Part shown: positions 53,906-62,104 of the stretch, piece after piece | Position numbering within the stretch: position 1 is the stretch's first letter | Layout of the letters: each line of letters starts with the position of its first letter | NCBI GenBank assembly: GCA_963205115.1 | Contig: CAUJHV010000029.1 | Coordinates: forward strand, 214,283-278,282 | Direction of reading: 5' to 3' | Length of the DNA stretch: 64,000 nt | From: Pseudomonadota bacterium | GTDB lineage: Bacteria > Pseudomonadota > Gammaproteobacteria > Burkholderiales > Burkholderiaceae_C | Position numbers and translations under genes: made by a program | The notes under the pieces: model-generated | What the model was told of the DNA's origin: nothing | What the model saw: only the letters and a program-made list of their open reading frames with translations | Database searches by the model: none

Positions 53906-54096
53906 AGCCCCAACGACAACGGCCCCTCACCTTGCGATGAGGGGCCGCTGAAAGGGCTGTGCCCGGTGTTACTTGGGGTGGCTGATGGGATACAAAACGG
54001 CGACCTAAGCTGTTGATCTCATTTGGAAACGCGGCGGGAGCAATTGATCAGTTCCCCCACCTGTTCCCCTACCCTGACCGGGATGTCTTGAGACCA
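53906..54096. repeat. Repeat copy 2: tRNA-His 3' end attachment-like junction
   Basis: This is the second copy of the repeat at 42257-42438. It has the same order: GGCCCCTCA/TGAGGGGCC hairpin (53920-53947), the tRNA-His acceptor sequence TGGGGTGGCTGATGGGA (53974-53990, minus-strand tRNA), the ACGGCGACCTAAGC block, and the perfect 19-base block GTTCCCCCACCTGTTCCCC (54051-54069). Similarity ends near TGAGACCA, with a short further match GATTGTG. The copies are clearly diverged, so they are not a recent duplication. Confidence 0.7.
53920..53947. terminator. Hairpin in repeat copy 2
   Basis: CGGCCCCTCA and TGAGGGGCCG form a 10-base stem around an 8-base loop, matching the hairpin in repeat copy 1. 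Confidence 0.6.
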
Positions 54097-54176
54097 TCAA
54101 CAGCCTGATTGTGTCCATACTGCCGATCATCGGCAACGCCCCGTCGAGCCCGCGACGACGCTGGCAGCGATGACCT

Positions 54177-55283
54177 TCAGGCCGCCGACCTGGGAGACGC
54201 GAGCCGGACGACATTGGCCGATGTCTCTGCATCAGAGCGACCCAGCAGCGTCTGCAGAAGTTGGGGCTGCACCCGCATCTCGCGCGCTACAGCCGCTTCG
54301 GGCACACCGAAGTGCTCCCTCATGACCTTCAGGCTCTCGACGATCACTTCGGGCTCCTCGCGCGGGATCAGGTGATCCTCGCTCTCGCGCAGGGCTTCGC
54401 CATGCCGGTTCAGGCCGACGTAGCCCGCCCGGGCCTGTTCCTCCGTGAACAGGCCAAGCTGGCGGGCCCGAAAGGTGATCGCGGCCTTGGACACCCCCCA
54501 GCGCATCTTCAGCTCCGACAGTCCCGCCCAGTTCAGGCGCGTGCCTCGAAGTGCCAGCCGGCACTCGGTGGCAAACGTGCTGCGCGGCAGCAGCAGCGCA
54601 CTCGCGAATCGGTTGGCCTGCGTCTCGGTCAGGCGATCACCGGTGAGGACGCCAATGTGCAGGGAGAAGTGTCCGAGTTCATGGGCGATCCCGAAGCGCT
54701 CGCGACAGGCAGACCGACCGTCGCCGTTCAAGGCGATCAGGGGCCGCTTGGTGGCAAAGGAGATCGCATCGATCTCAGGGGCCAGTCCGCTCACGCGCAT
54801 CACGACGGCCCCCGCGTTCTCGGCGATCCGGGTCACGCTGCTCAGCGGCCCCATGCCCAGACCGAACAGCGACCGGAAGATCTCGGCAGCACGCTCGATG
54901 GCCTCGGTCGTCTCCGCGTCAGCCTCCTTCACCTGATACGACGGCAACTCGACATGCTCATCGAGCACGCCGATCAGGCGCTTGAGCATCTCCCCACGGG
55001 CACGGGCGACCTGGCGCAACGCGACCTTGGTCGTGAGCTGCCGGCGGAAGTGGCACTGCTCGTCAGCGATCGGGTGGGTGTCGACGCCGTGGAAGAACTC
55101 CGGCAGAACCTGCAGTTCCTGAGCCAGACCGGCCTGGAGTTGCCCCGAGGCGGGCTCGGCCCCGGTCTCGATGCGGCTCAGGAACTGCTTGGAGACGCCA
55201 ACCTTGTCGCCCAACTCGGTGAGCGACATGTCGTGGAACAGGCGGGCCAGTCGCAGATTGCTCCCGATGAACCCGGTGTTCAT
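54177..55283 (-). CDS. XRE helix-turn-helix plus ImmA/IrrE-type metallopeptidase domain protein
   Basis: The 368-residue protein has an N-terminal XRE helix-turn-helix (LRLARLFHDMSLTELGDKVGVSKQ) and a central zinc peptidase-like domain with the HExxH motif HELGHFSLH near residue 200. Members include phage-repressor-cleaving ImmA proteins and the toxins and regulators of related toxin-antitoxin systems. Its start overlaps the stop of the preceding gene by 4 bases, so it is coupled to a 199-residue protein of unknown function. The position beside AbiE and Shedu genes suggests a role in phage or plasmid defence. Confidence 0.85.
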   Translation of the reverse strand: MNTGFIGSNLRLARLFHDMSLTELGDKVGVSKQFLSRIETGAEPASGQLQAGLAQELQVLPEFFHGVDTHPIADEQCHFRRQLTTKVALRQVARARGEMLKRLIGVLDEHVELPSYQVKEADAETTEAIERAAEIFRSLFGLGMGPLSSVTRIAENAGAVVMRVSGLAPEIDAISFATKRPLIALNGDGRSACRERFGIAHELGHFSLHIGVLTGDRLTETQANRFASALLLPRSTFATECRLALRGTRLNWAGLSELKMRWGVSKAAITFRARQLGLFTEEQARAGYVGLNRHGEALRESEDHLIPREEPEVIVESLKVMREHFGVPEAAVAREMRVQPQLLQTLLGRSDAETSANVVRLASPRSAA

Positions 55284-55879
55284 CGAACTGCTTCTGCGGC
55301 GGCGTCCCCTTCGTCCCGGCGCTTGGGCCCGATCTGCGGCTTGCCGACAGGCACCGTAGGCGCCAGAGGCTGATCGCCTTCCACCCGCAGCACGCGCACC
55401 GCATCGGACACCCAGCGGCAGGCGACTTCGCCACTCGGGGTGAATCCCAGGAACTCGACGCGCGGCTCGGATGCGCCGTCCTGGCCGCGATCGATGATGA
55501 AGCAGAACCGGCCGGGCTCACCCGGGCTGGCGAACTCGAGGAACTCCGTCTGGTAGCGGTTCGCGGTGAGTACCGCGTCCTTGGACGGGTTGGCCGGATC
55601 GTCATTGCTGAAGCGGCAGGGCACGCCGCCGATCGTGAAGACGACGTCGTTGTTGCCATTGGGAAGTCCAAGCCAGGCGTGCTTGCCGGACGCAGCCTCG
55701 GCCACGATGCGGCTGCGCTGGCGCCCGAATGTCGTGCAGCCCCGCGTGTAGCCGTTGTCGGTCGAGCGAGACAGATCGTCCTCGGTCGCATAAAGCTCGT
55801 CGAGCAGCCACGTCGCGACCTCTTGGAGTCGGTCAGAAGACAGCGCGGGATTGAAGACGGCGGGCAGCGGCAGGGTCAT
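55280..55879 (-). CDS. Uncharacterised protein coupled to the XRE-ImmA/IrrE gene
   Basis: The 199-residue protein shows no domain I can name. It has a mixed helical start, a central beta-rich part (VVFTIGGVPCRFSNDD, FCFIIDRG) and a charged, Pro-rich C-terminal tail. It is the first gene of a two-gene minus-strand operon, with a 4-base overlap (ATGA) to the XRE-ImmA/IrrE gene, so both proteins are made together. It could be the toxin or substrate partner of that protein, but this rests on position only. The start ATG at 55879 is the only one that leaves room for the AbiE promoter. Confidence 0.7.
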   Translation of the reverse strand: MTLPLPAVFNPALSSDRLQEVATWLLDELYATEDDLSRSTDNGYTRGCTTFGRQRSRIVAEAASGKHAWLGLPNGNNDVVFTIGGVPCRFSNDDPANPSKDAVLTANRYQTEFLEFASPGEPGRFCFIIDRGQDGASEPRVEFLGFTPSGEVACRWVSDAVRVLRVEGDQPLAPTVPVGKPQIGPKRRDEGDAAAEAVR

Positions 55880-55897
55880 TTGTGCAAATCCGAAAAA

Positions 55898-55939
55898 TCG
55901 TCAACCGAAGTTTGGTGCGAATTCCGCCGTTCGTCAACC
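55898..55939. promoter_or_regulatory. Direct repeat in the divergent intergenic region
   Basis: TCGTCAACC occurs at 55898-55906 and 55931-55939, 33 bases apart or about three helical turns, upstream of the minus-strand operon. It is a candidate binding site for the XRE-type repressor. Confidence 0.3.
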
Positions 55940-55975
55940 TACCCTCTCCCTGCCAAGCCGTTGCCGAGGCACCAT

Positions 55976-56001
55976 GTCAGAAACTCTAGTACCATTCTGA
56001 C
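55976..56001. promoter_or_regulatory. Inverted repeat upstream of the AbiEi gene
   Basis: GTCAGAA (55976-55982) and TTCTGAC (55995-56001) are 7-base inverted arms separated by 12 bases and end 15 bases before the antitoxin start. AbiEi antitoxins are known to repress their own promoters by binding inverted repeats, so this is a likely operator. Confidence 0.5.
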
Positions 56002-56016
56002 CTCAACGGTGCAGCC

Positions 56017-56625
56017 ATGAGCACGATCCCCCGCTCCATCCTTTCGCATGCCAAGTCCCTGCCCGAGGGCGGGCTGGTGTCGCCCAAGGAGTTCCTGCAC
56101 CTCGGGAGCCGAGCCGCGGTGGATCAGGCGTTCTCGAGGCTCACCAAGGAAGGCAAGTTGCTTCGGGTGGGCCGAGGCATCTATGTCACGCCGGTTTCGA
56201 GCCGATTCGGAACACGCGCGCCGGCGCCTGAGAAGGTCGTCCAGTCTCTGGCCGTGCAAAGTGGCGAGGTGGTGGCGCCGCACGGCGCCAACGCAGCCAA
56301 TGCGCTCGGCCTCACACAGCAGGTGCCGATCCGCGAGGTCTATCTGACGTCGGGGCGAAGCCGCAAGCTCAGCCTGGGCCGCTACGAGGTGACCGTCAAG
56401 CACGCCCCTCGCTGGATGCTGGCGCTGGGCGGCGGCCAGGCCGGTACCGCAGTTCGAGCGCTGGCCTGGATGGGGCCGACGCATGTGCGCGAGTCGCTGG
56501 CCGCCTTGCGGCGAACACTGCCATCCACGGAATGGCAGGCGCTGACGGCAGGCCGCGCCGGCCTTCCCTCCTGGATGGCCAGGGCGATCGGCGAAGCGAT
56601 CGTTGAACAAGAGATCCGTGGCTGA
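56017..56625 (+). CDS. abiEi: AbiEi-type antitoxin (DUF6088 family)
   Basis: This 202-residue protein has an N-terminal winged helix-turn-helix (LPEGGLVSPKEFLHLGSRAAV and KEGKLLRVGRGIYVTP) and the downstream antitoxin region with GANAANALGLTQQVP and YLTSGRSRKLSLG, as in AbiEi/DUF6088 transcription factors of type IV toxin-antitoxin systems. It overlaps the AbiEii gene by 8 bases. It probably represses its own operon through the inverted repeat upstream and neutralises the toxin. Confidence 0.85.
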   Translation: MSTIPRSILSHAKSLPEGGLVSPKEFLHLGSRAAVDQAFSRLTKEGKLLRVGRGIYVTPVSSRFGTRAPAPEKVVQSLAVQSGEVVAPHGANAANALGLTQQVPIREVYLTSGRSRKLSLGRYEVTVKHAPRWMLALGGGQAGTAVRALAWMGPTHVRESLAALRRTLPSTEWQALTAGRAGLPSWMARAIGEAIVEQEIRG

Positions 56626-57643
56626 GCCCTACTTCTATCTGAGCGACGAGGACCGGGCCGAAGTCCTCGAACTAGGCCGGGAGCGCACCGGCCGCCCAGC
56701 CCATCTGTTGGAGAAGGACGTCTGGGTCGTGTGGACGTTGGGCGCCCTGTTCGGATCCCCGGTCGGCGCTGACCTGACGTTCAAGGGCGGCACTTCGCTC
56801 TCCAAGGCGTATCGGATCATCGACCGGTTCTCGGAAGACCTCGACCTGACCTACGACATCCGCAGGCTGATCGCCGACCTGACAGGAGGCGAAGAGTTCC
56901 TGCCGACAAGCCGCAGCCAGGCCAGCAAGTGGACGAGGGCCGTTCGCGACCGCCTCCCCGAGTGGATCGCTCGCACAGTGCAGCCTGTCATTCAGGCAGC
57001 ACTCGACCAGGCAAGCTTGGGTGCGAAGCTGGAACTCTCCGGCGCAGACAAGGACAAGCTGCTGCTGCACTACCCGGCAGTCAAGCGAGGAACCGGGTAC
57101 GTCGCACCCGTCGTCACCATGGAGTTCGGCGGCCGGGCGACGGGCGAGCCGCACTCGATCAGGCCGGTGACGTGCGATATCGAGGGTCAGGTCGAGGGCG
57201 TGTCGTTTCCGGTGGCGTCGCCCATGGTGATGAGCGTCACGCGGACCTTCTGGGAGAAGGCAACTGCCGCGCACGTCTACTGCGCCCAAGGCCGGATCCG
57301 TGGCGAGCGGTATGCGAGGCACTGGCATGACCTGGCGGCCATCATGCGAAGCTCTCACTTCGACACCGCCGTCAAGGACCGCGAAGTCGCGCGTGCCGTG
57401 GCCGAACACAAGTCGCACTTCTTCAGCGAGAAGGACGCTACCGGCCGTCCGGTTGACTACCTTGCTGCCGTCGCCGGCTCATTGCAGCTGGTGCCCGAGG
57501 GAGCTGCGCGCGAAGCACTGGCGGCAGACTACGCCAGCATGCTCGAGGACCAGGTGATGGTGGGCGATGCGCTGCCCTTCCAGGATCTCATGGCGGCCTG
57601 CGAGGAAGTGGCATCAAGAGCCAACGCGGCTGCCGGGCCTTGA
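56618..57643 (+). CDS. abiEii: AbiEii/AbiGii nucleotidyltransferase toxin
   Basis: The 341-residue protein has the nucleotidyltransferase motifs FKGGTSLSKAY and RFSEDLDLTYD, in which the Gly-Gly-Thr-Ser and Asp-x-Asp positions bind NTP and metal, and a later basic helical domain with EKATAAHVY. AbiEii enzymes modify tRNA and cause abortive infection growth arrest. A GTG at 56618 is chosen because it gives a short overlap with the antitoxin gene; a TTG start at 56603 is also possible. Together with AbiEi this forms a complete type IV toxin-antitoxin defence module. Confidence 0.88.
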   Translation: MAEPYFYLSDEDRAEVLELGRERTGRPAHLLEKDVWVVWTLGALFGSPVGADLTFKGGTSLSKAYRIIDRFSEDLDLTYDIRRLIADLTGGEEFLPTSRSQASKWTRAVRDRLPEWIARTVQPVIQAALDQASLGAKLELSGADKDKLLLHYPAVKRGTGYVAPVVTMEFGGRATGEPHSIRPVTCDIEGQVEGVSFPVASPMVMSVTRTFWEKATAAHVYCAQGRIRGERYARHWHDLAAIMRSSHFDTAVKDREVARAVAEHKSHFFSEKDATGRPVDYLAAVAGSLQLVPEGAAREALAADYASMLEDQVMVGDALPFQDLMAACEEVASRANAAAGP

Positions 57644-57764
57644 GCAGCCGGCCACGTACGCCGGCCGCTACCGCCCAACCGCCCGGCAACGCGCATTTCA
57701 TCCCACCCGCGGTTGATCAACAGCCTGTCGGCCGCGATGGAGGTCCGGCCGTCGAGGAACGATC

Positions 57765-59033
57765 ATGACCAAACCCGCCGTTGAGTTCGAGATCTCAGCC
57801 AACGAGCTTCGCCTCGTCTACCGACCGCGCGATGACACCCGCTGGGTCCGCGAGAGGTTCGAGCGCGGCGATGGACTGGTGGTGAAAGGTACCTTCCACC
57901 TCACGCCGCGGGAGCTTGTCGACGAAGCCGGAGAAGCGGCGCCCAGCGGGGACGACGATGACGAGATCCCGTGGGTCGACGACGATCGCTTGGTGTTTGC
58001 CGTCGCCATTGCTGACGGCGAGTACTTCCGGTTCAAGCCGGAAGTCCTCGGATTCGAGACGCCGGTCCTTCTGCACCGGGATGCGCGGCCCGACTGGAAA
58101 TGGTTCAGCGCCGAACGCAAGGTGTCCATCCTCGGCGTCGTCGAAAGCCTCGGTCTCGAGCGCATCGTCATCGGCGGACCAGAACCGGACGCCATCCCGA
58201 TCCAGGAGTACGAGCGGCTGATCAGCCAGTTCCCCACGCCGCACGAACTGCGCCGCTATGTCCAGGCGCGGGTCGGCACCGTGGTTCGCCAGTACACCGA
58301 GCCAGCGGTCGACGCTGAAGCGCTGCTGAATGCGTACGTCGACAGGCGGACGACGGCGATCGCCCCCGACCTCGAAGCACCCTTTCGTCAGTTCGATGTC
58401 GCCAAGTACGCCTCGGCGTTGCAACGGCTGCAGGCCATGCTGGCCAACGAGGCAGGGCCATCGGAGGCGCAGTGGCAACTGGAGATCGTGGAGATCATCC
58501 TGCTGCTGCATCCCAGGTACATCAAGGCCTTTACCGAGGTCAGGCTCTGGGACGCCGATGCCGCCACCTGGCGGCGCATCGACATCCTCCTGGTCGATGC
58601 GTCCGGCAACGTCGACGTCATCGAGATCAAGAAGCCGATGGGCAAACCCATCATGCTGCCGGCTCGCTACCGCGACCACCACCTCCCAATGCGCGATCTG
58701 ATCGGTGCCATGGGCCAGGTCACGCACTACCTCAGGCACCTGAACCGATGGGGGCCGACTGGCGAGACCTATCTCACCCAATTGCTGGGACCTCAGCTGC
58801 CTGCGGGCTTCAAGATCCGCATCATCAACCCCACTGGCATCGTGATCACGGGGCGCAGCAACGCGCTGTCCGATGCTCAGCGGCGCGAGTTTGAAGTGCT
58901 GCGTCGCGACTCCAAGGGCGTCGTCGACATCGTGACCTACGACGACCTCTTGGCACGCCTGCAAGCGGTCCTGGATCAGCTTCGCGTCGGTCCCGCAGTC
59001 AGCGCGGCACCGGCATCTCCGCCGACCGAATAG
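57765..59033 (+). CDS. sduA: Shedu anti-phage protein (SduA, DUF4263 nuclease)
   Basis: The 422-residue protein has a variable N-terminal region and a C-terminal Shedu nuclease domain with LHPRYIKAFTEVRLW, WRRIDILLVDASGNVDVIEIKKP and the later YRDHHLPMRDLIGAMGQVTHY. The Asp of RIDILL and the Glu and Lys of VIEIKKP are the PD-(D/E)XK catalytic positions, and the Gln of the last segment fits the family. Shedu is a single-gene phage defence system with a DNA nuclease activity. A GAGGAAC site precedes the ATG. It stands between AbiE and an unknown protein in the same direction. Confidence 0.88.
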   Translation: MTKPAVEFEISANELRLVYRPRDDTRWVRERFERGDGLVVKGTFHLTPRELVDEAGEAAPSGDDDDEIPWVDDDRLVFAVAIADGEYFRFKPEVLGFETPVLLHRDARPDWKWFSAERKVSILGVVESLGLERIVIGGPEPDAIPIQEYERLISQFPTPHELRRYVQARVGTVVRQYTEPAVDAEALLNAYVDRRTTAIAPDLEAPFRQFDVAKYASALQRLQAMLANEAGPSEAQWQLEIVEIILLLHPRYIKAFTEVRLWDADAATWRRIDILLVDASGNVDVIEIKKPMGKPIMLPARYRDHHLPMRDLIGAMGQVTHYLRHLNRWGPTGETYLTQLLGPQLPAGFKIRIINPTGIVITGRSNALSDAQRREFEVLRRDSKGVVDIVTYDDLLARLQAVLDQLRVGPAVSAAPASPPTE

Positions 59034-59205
59034 GCCGGGCTGGAAACGATGATCCCTCTGAGACCGGCGCCAAAGCGGCCGAGACCCGGTCCCGCGACAT
59101 CGGCCTGACCGATCAGCTGGGTGGTGGCCCGGCGCGCTGGGCAGCACGAGCTTCAGCGATCCGGTCGCACCTCAACCGGCCGCCTATGGCTGCTTACACT
59201 CGATC

Positions 59206-60960
59206 ATGCCGATCGACTACCTGGCCACATTCCCTGTTCCGCACCATCTCCTGCCGGAGAAGCTGCGCCGCTTGCTCTCCCCGATCGGCCTTGACCCGCA
59301 GGAGCGCGTCGAGGTCAGCGCCTTGTCCGAAGAGAAGGACGTGAGCGGAAAGCGCGATGAGGTGGTGCACCTTGTCATGGCCGCGGTGCCGGAAGACGAT
59401 GTCGACAACCTCGAGGTGCTTGAGGCCGGCAGCAATGGCGTCGTGTCGTACTCGGTGCCCTCGCTACGCGAGAAGGGGAACTGTGCCGAGTTCGCACCTT
59501 CCGTGTCCGGCTACGACTACATCGTGGCCTCCTGGGGTGACGGCTCCTTCTATACCTACAGCCTGGCCGAGAAGGTCTGGATGGCCCTCGGCCTCACCGC
59601 TACATGCCTCGGGAACGACGAGCAGCGCCTGGTCTATGACGACCTCGGTCTTCCAGAGTTCGGAGTTGCAGAAGGCGAGGTCTCGGCCAACTACCACTGG
59701 GAGGTCTCGCGCAACGTCTGCTGGCGGATGTCCAACGAGTACCTCCGCAAGTACCTGTGGATGCGGGGCGCAGTCGGCATCCGTTCCTTCTACTACTCAG
59801 CGCTGCTGCCAGACACGCCCGAGCTTCTCGCGTTGATGGCAGGCCAGGACCACCTCGACCTGAAGAGCGAAGGCAACTGGTGCGATGGTGACATCCGAAA
59901 GGACGAGCATGGTCTGCTCCTTCAGGTCTGGGCCACCGTCGCGGCGGTGAGTTGCGAGCTTTGCCCGGAGCAGACAGCCGAAGGCCTCCAGTGGCCGGGC
60001 CTCGACGGCCCGATGACACGCGCACGTGCGAACGCCCAACTCCACGGCGGCCGGATCTACCTCGATGACCGGTTCCTCGAGCGGTATGAGCAGAGCTCGT
60101 TCTACGAAAGCATGCCCAGCCGCCACGGCGGCACGAATCCCTCCTACCGAGGTCAGTGGGCGTTCTCGGATTGCGTGCGCGTCGGTCGCAATCTCATCCA
60201 AGTTCCCATTCGGGAACTCTACAAGCCCAAGCCCGATCGGGAAATCGTCCATGCCCATCGTTTCGTCGTGGACGAGGGGCGCGTTGCCGGTACGGACCTC
60301 CATGAGGAGCACGTCGTTTCCAAGACGATGCGCCTGCTGGACCAGATCCTCGATTTCGGCGACAACCTCTCCAGGCTCAGCGAGGCCGTTGGAATCCCGA
60401 GAGAGCCAGCCGAACTGGTCGGGTTCTCGCGCGCCGAGATCGAAGCCAACTGGTGGACCAGCTACCCACAGCTTTCCCGGCTGGCGCAGGTGGCGCCGTT
60501 GAACATGACACAGCAGGCCTTCCTTGCGCGATGCAAGGGCCTGCACGAACTCTGGCAGCGAGTGCCGGACGGCTTCATGCGCCAGCTGTTGCGCAAGGCC
60601 GGCTGCCCGGCGCAGAGCGTGAAGGATCTGGGCAGCCTCAAGCAGCTCCAGGGTCTTCTCAACATCGTGGAGCACTTGGACGCGCAACAGGAAGCAGTTG
60701 AAGCGTTCGTCCGCACAACCGAGCCAGAGACCTGGGCGAACCGGAACGACCGCATGGCGCCGCTGTTCCTCACGAACGACCTGCGGATCGCCGATGCACA
60801 TGAGTCGTTCGGTCGAGCCCTGGCGACGCTGCAGGCACTGGGCTTCGACACCGCCACGGTGAACCAAGGCTATGGGAGAGCGCTTGACTTCGTGTTCGAT
60901 GGTGTCATTGGCGCGTTTACAGCGGTCAACGGCCCGATCACGAGATTGCTCGCGCGCTAG
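59206..60960 (+). CDS. Large protein of unknown function next to Shedu
   Basis: This 584-residue protein is not recognised. It has a hydrophilic, aromatic-rich composition with no signal peptide or transmembrane helix. Features visible by eye include a Trp/Tyr-rich central region (NYHWEVSRNVCWRMSNEYL) and a mid-protein stretch with several charged residues. It then has a helical C-terminal third (from about residue 400) with WWTSYPQLSRLAQVA and later LNIVEHLDAQQEAVEAF. It is transcribed in the same direction as Shedu with a 170-base gap, inside a defence-rich region. It could be a new defence effector or an accessory protein; nothing in sequence fixes its role. Confidence 0.75.
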   Translation: MPIDYLATFPVPHHLLPEKLRRLLSPIGLDPQERVEVSALSEEKDVSGKRDEVVHLVMAAVPEDDVDNLEVLEAGSNGVVSYSVPSLREKGNCAEFAPSVSGYDYIVASWGDGSFYTYSLAEKVWMALGLTATCLGNDEQRLVYDDLGLPEFGVAEGEVSANYHWEVSRNVCWRMSNEYLRKYLWMRGAVGIRSFYYSALLPDTPELLALMAGQDHLDLKSEGNWCDGDIRKDEHGLLLQVWATVAAVSCELCPEQTAEGLQWPGLDGPMTRARANAQLHGGRIYLDDRFLERYEQSSFYESMPSRHGGTNPSYRGQWAFSDCVRVGRNLIQVPIRELYKPKPDREIVHAHRFVVDEGRVAGTDLHEEHVVSKTMRLLDQILDFGDNLSRLSEAVGIPREPAELVGFSRAEIEANWWTSYPQLSRLAQVAPLNMTQQAFLARCKGLHELWQRVPDGFMRQLLRKAGCPAQSVKDLGSLKQLQGLLNIVEHLDAQQEAVEAFVRTTEPETWANRNDRMAPLFLTNDLRIADAHESFGRALATLQALGFDTATVNQGYGRALDFVFDGVIGAFTAVNGPITRLLAR

Positions 60961-61043
60961 CTGCCGGGACGAAGCTTCGAAGCACCCAGGATGGACCCAA
61001 AGGGCCCTTCCTGCCGGAGGCCCCGAAACAGCCGAAGCGCTCG

Positions 61044-61634
61044 CTAGAACTTCTGCGGCCTTCGGACTGCCCCCACCAATCGCTCGCCGGCGCCACGGCA
61101 AGCAGCCCTCTGTCCACAGCGGCGGCAGACGTTCTCTCTCTCGGGCCAGCGCGGAACCTCCACTCCATCCATCAGTCGCCAACGCCGCTCGACGAGCGCG
61201 TCGATCGCGGCGCGAGACATCAATTGGACTGATCGCACGGCAAATGGCGCGGGGGCGCGGGCAGGGATCAGCACGAACGCCTCGTCCGTCACTTGCAGCC
61301 CCAACTCATCCTCCAGCGCGATGCGTTGCGCCGACAACTGGATCACATCCGAAGGCAGCACCACCACCGTCGACCGCGTCTTCAGCTCCATCAGCGTCAC
61401 TCGACCGCTCGGCAGGCGGTAGGCTCTGTCCACCCTGGCCACGATGGGTCGCGCGCCCTTCGACCGGTACTCCGCCTCCACGCTGAGCAGTTGAGCATCA
61501 CGCAGGGCATCCGGTCGCTGGCGCCACTCCGCCATGCGGGCGCGACGACGCCACAGGAGCCGCCCCAGGACGGCCAGGACGGCCAGCGCGATGGCCAGCC
61601 CTGGCATCCATAGCGACATCGATTCGAACTTCAT
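61044..61634 (-). CDS. Membrane-anchored Cas4/PD-(D/E)XK-like nuclease
   Basis: The 196-residue protein starts with a hydrophobic helix (MPGLAIALAVLAVLGRLLW) and basic residues, then has a nuclease-like core with RVDRAYRLPSGRVTLMELKT, in which Asp, Glu and Lys match PD-(D/E)XK positions. VIQLSAQRIALED follows, with the Gln of Cas4-type nucleases. Near the C terminus CRRCGQRAAC gives three cysteines of a Cas4-like iron-sulfur site; the upstream fourth Cys of Cas4 is not seen. It is the last gene of a four-gene minus-strand operon. The ATG at 61634 is chosen, and one 21 bases upstream is possible. Confidence 0.65.
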   Translation of the reverse strand: MKFESMSLWMPGLAIALAVLAVLGRLLWRRRARMAEWRQRPDALRDAQLLSVEAEYRSKGARPIVARVDRAYRLPSGRVTLMELKTRSTVVVLPSDVIQLSAQRIALEDELGLQVTDEAFVLIPARAPAPFAVRSVQLMSRAAIDALVERRWRLMDGVEVPRWPERENVCRRCGQRAACRGAGERLVGAVRRPQKF

Positions 61635-61648
61635 CGACGGCGACCCGC

Positions 61649-62104
61649 CTACCATCGAAGCCAGCCATGCGCTGCCCAGCCCAGGATGCACCGCGTCATC
61701 CGCAGCAACGTCGGGCTTCGTCGAAGCACGCGGCAGATGCGGGGGCCGTGGCGGTAGTAGGACGCGACCAGCCACCGGCCCCAGTGCCGCCGGCGCAGGA
61801 CCGCGTCCCTGAAGTCGCGCAGGACATCGGTCTGCCATGCGTCCCCGAACGCCAGCGTTGCAATGAAGCACCGATCGCCCTGGCGCCTCGCACATCCGCC
61901 AGACACGGAAGCCGCCTGTCGTCCCAAGGTCTCGAAGCGCGCGTGGGCAGCGATACCTCTTTTGCGCGCCGCCTCCTGGACAGCGTCCCTCTTCGTGCCA
62001 TGCATGGCCTCCAGAACCACCAGGCGCTCGCACCTGCCCATCTGCGCCAGATCGGAAGCCCGTGTCACGATGCGGTCCGGGCCCCGCCTGCTGCGGCGTC
62101 TCAT
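61649..62104 (-). CDS. CFI-box C-terminal domain protein
   Basis: The 151-residue protein has a C-terminal CFIATLAFGD segment followed by VLRDFRDAVL, GRWLVASYYRHGP and a hydrophobic Leu-rich end. This is the CFI-box-CTERM pattern of proposed sorting or maturation signals. The first half has a GRCERLVVLEAMHGTK stretch with Cys positions that might bind metal. The start overlaps the preceding gene stop by 4 bases. The partner that would process the CFI-box is unknown; its place beside a membrane-anchored nuclease is notable. Confidence 0.6.
   Translation of the reverse strand: MRRRSRRGPDRIVTRASDLAQMGRCERLVVLEAMHGTKRDAVQEAARKRGIAAHARFETLGRQAASVSGGCARRQGDRCFIATLAFGDAWQTDVLRDFRDAVLRRRHWGRWLVASYYRHGPRICRVLRRSPTLLRMTRCILGWAAHGWLRW

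Noticed and set aside
59797..61182. A 461-codon minus-strand open frame opposite the large unknown gene
   Set aside because: The plus-strand frame has a proper start, a balanced composition and fits the direction of Shedu. The minus frame lacks a start signal and has Arg-rich antisense composition.
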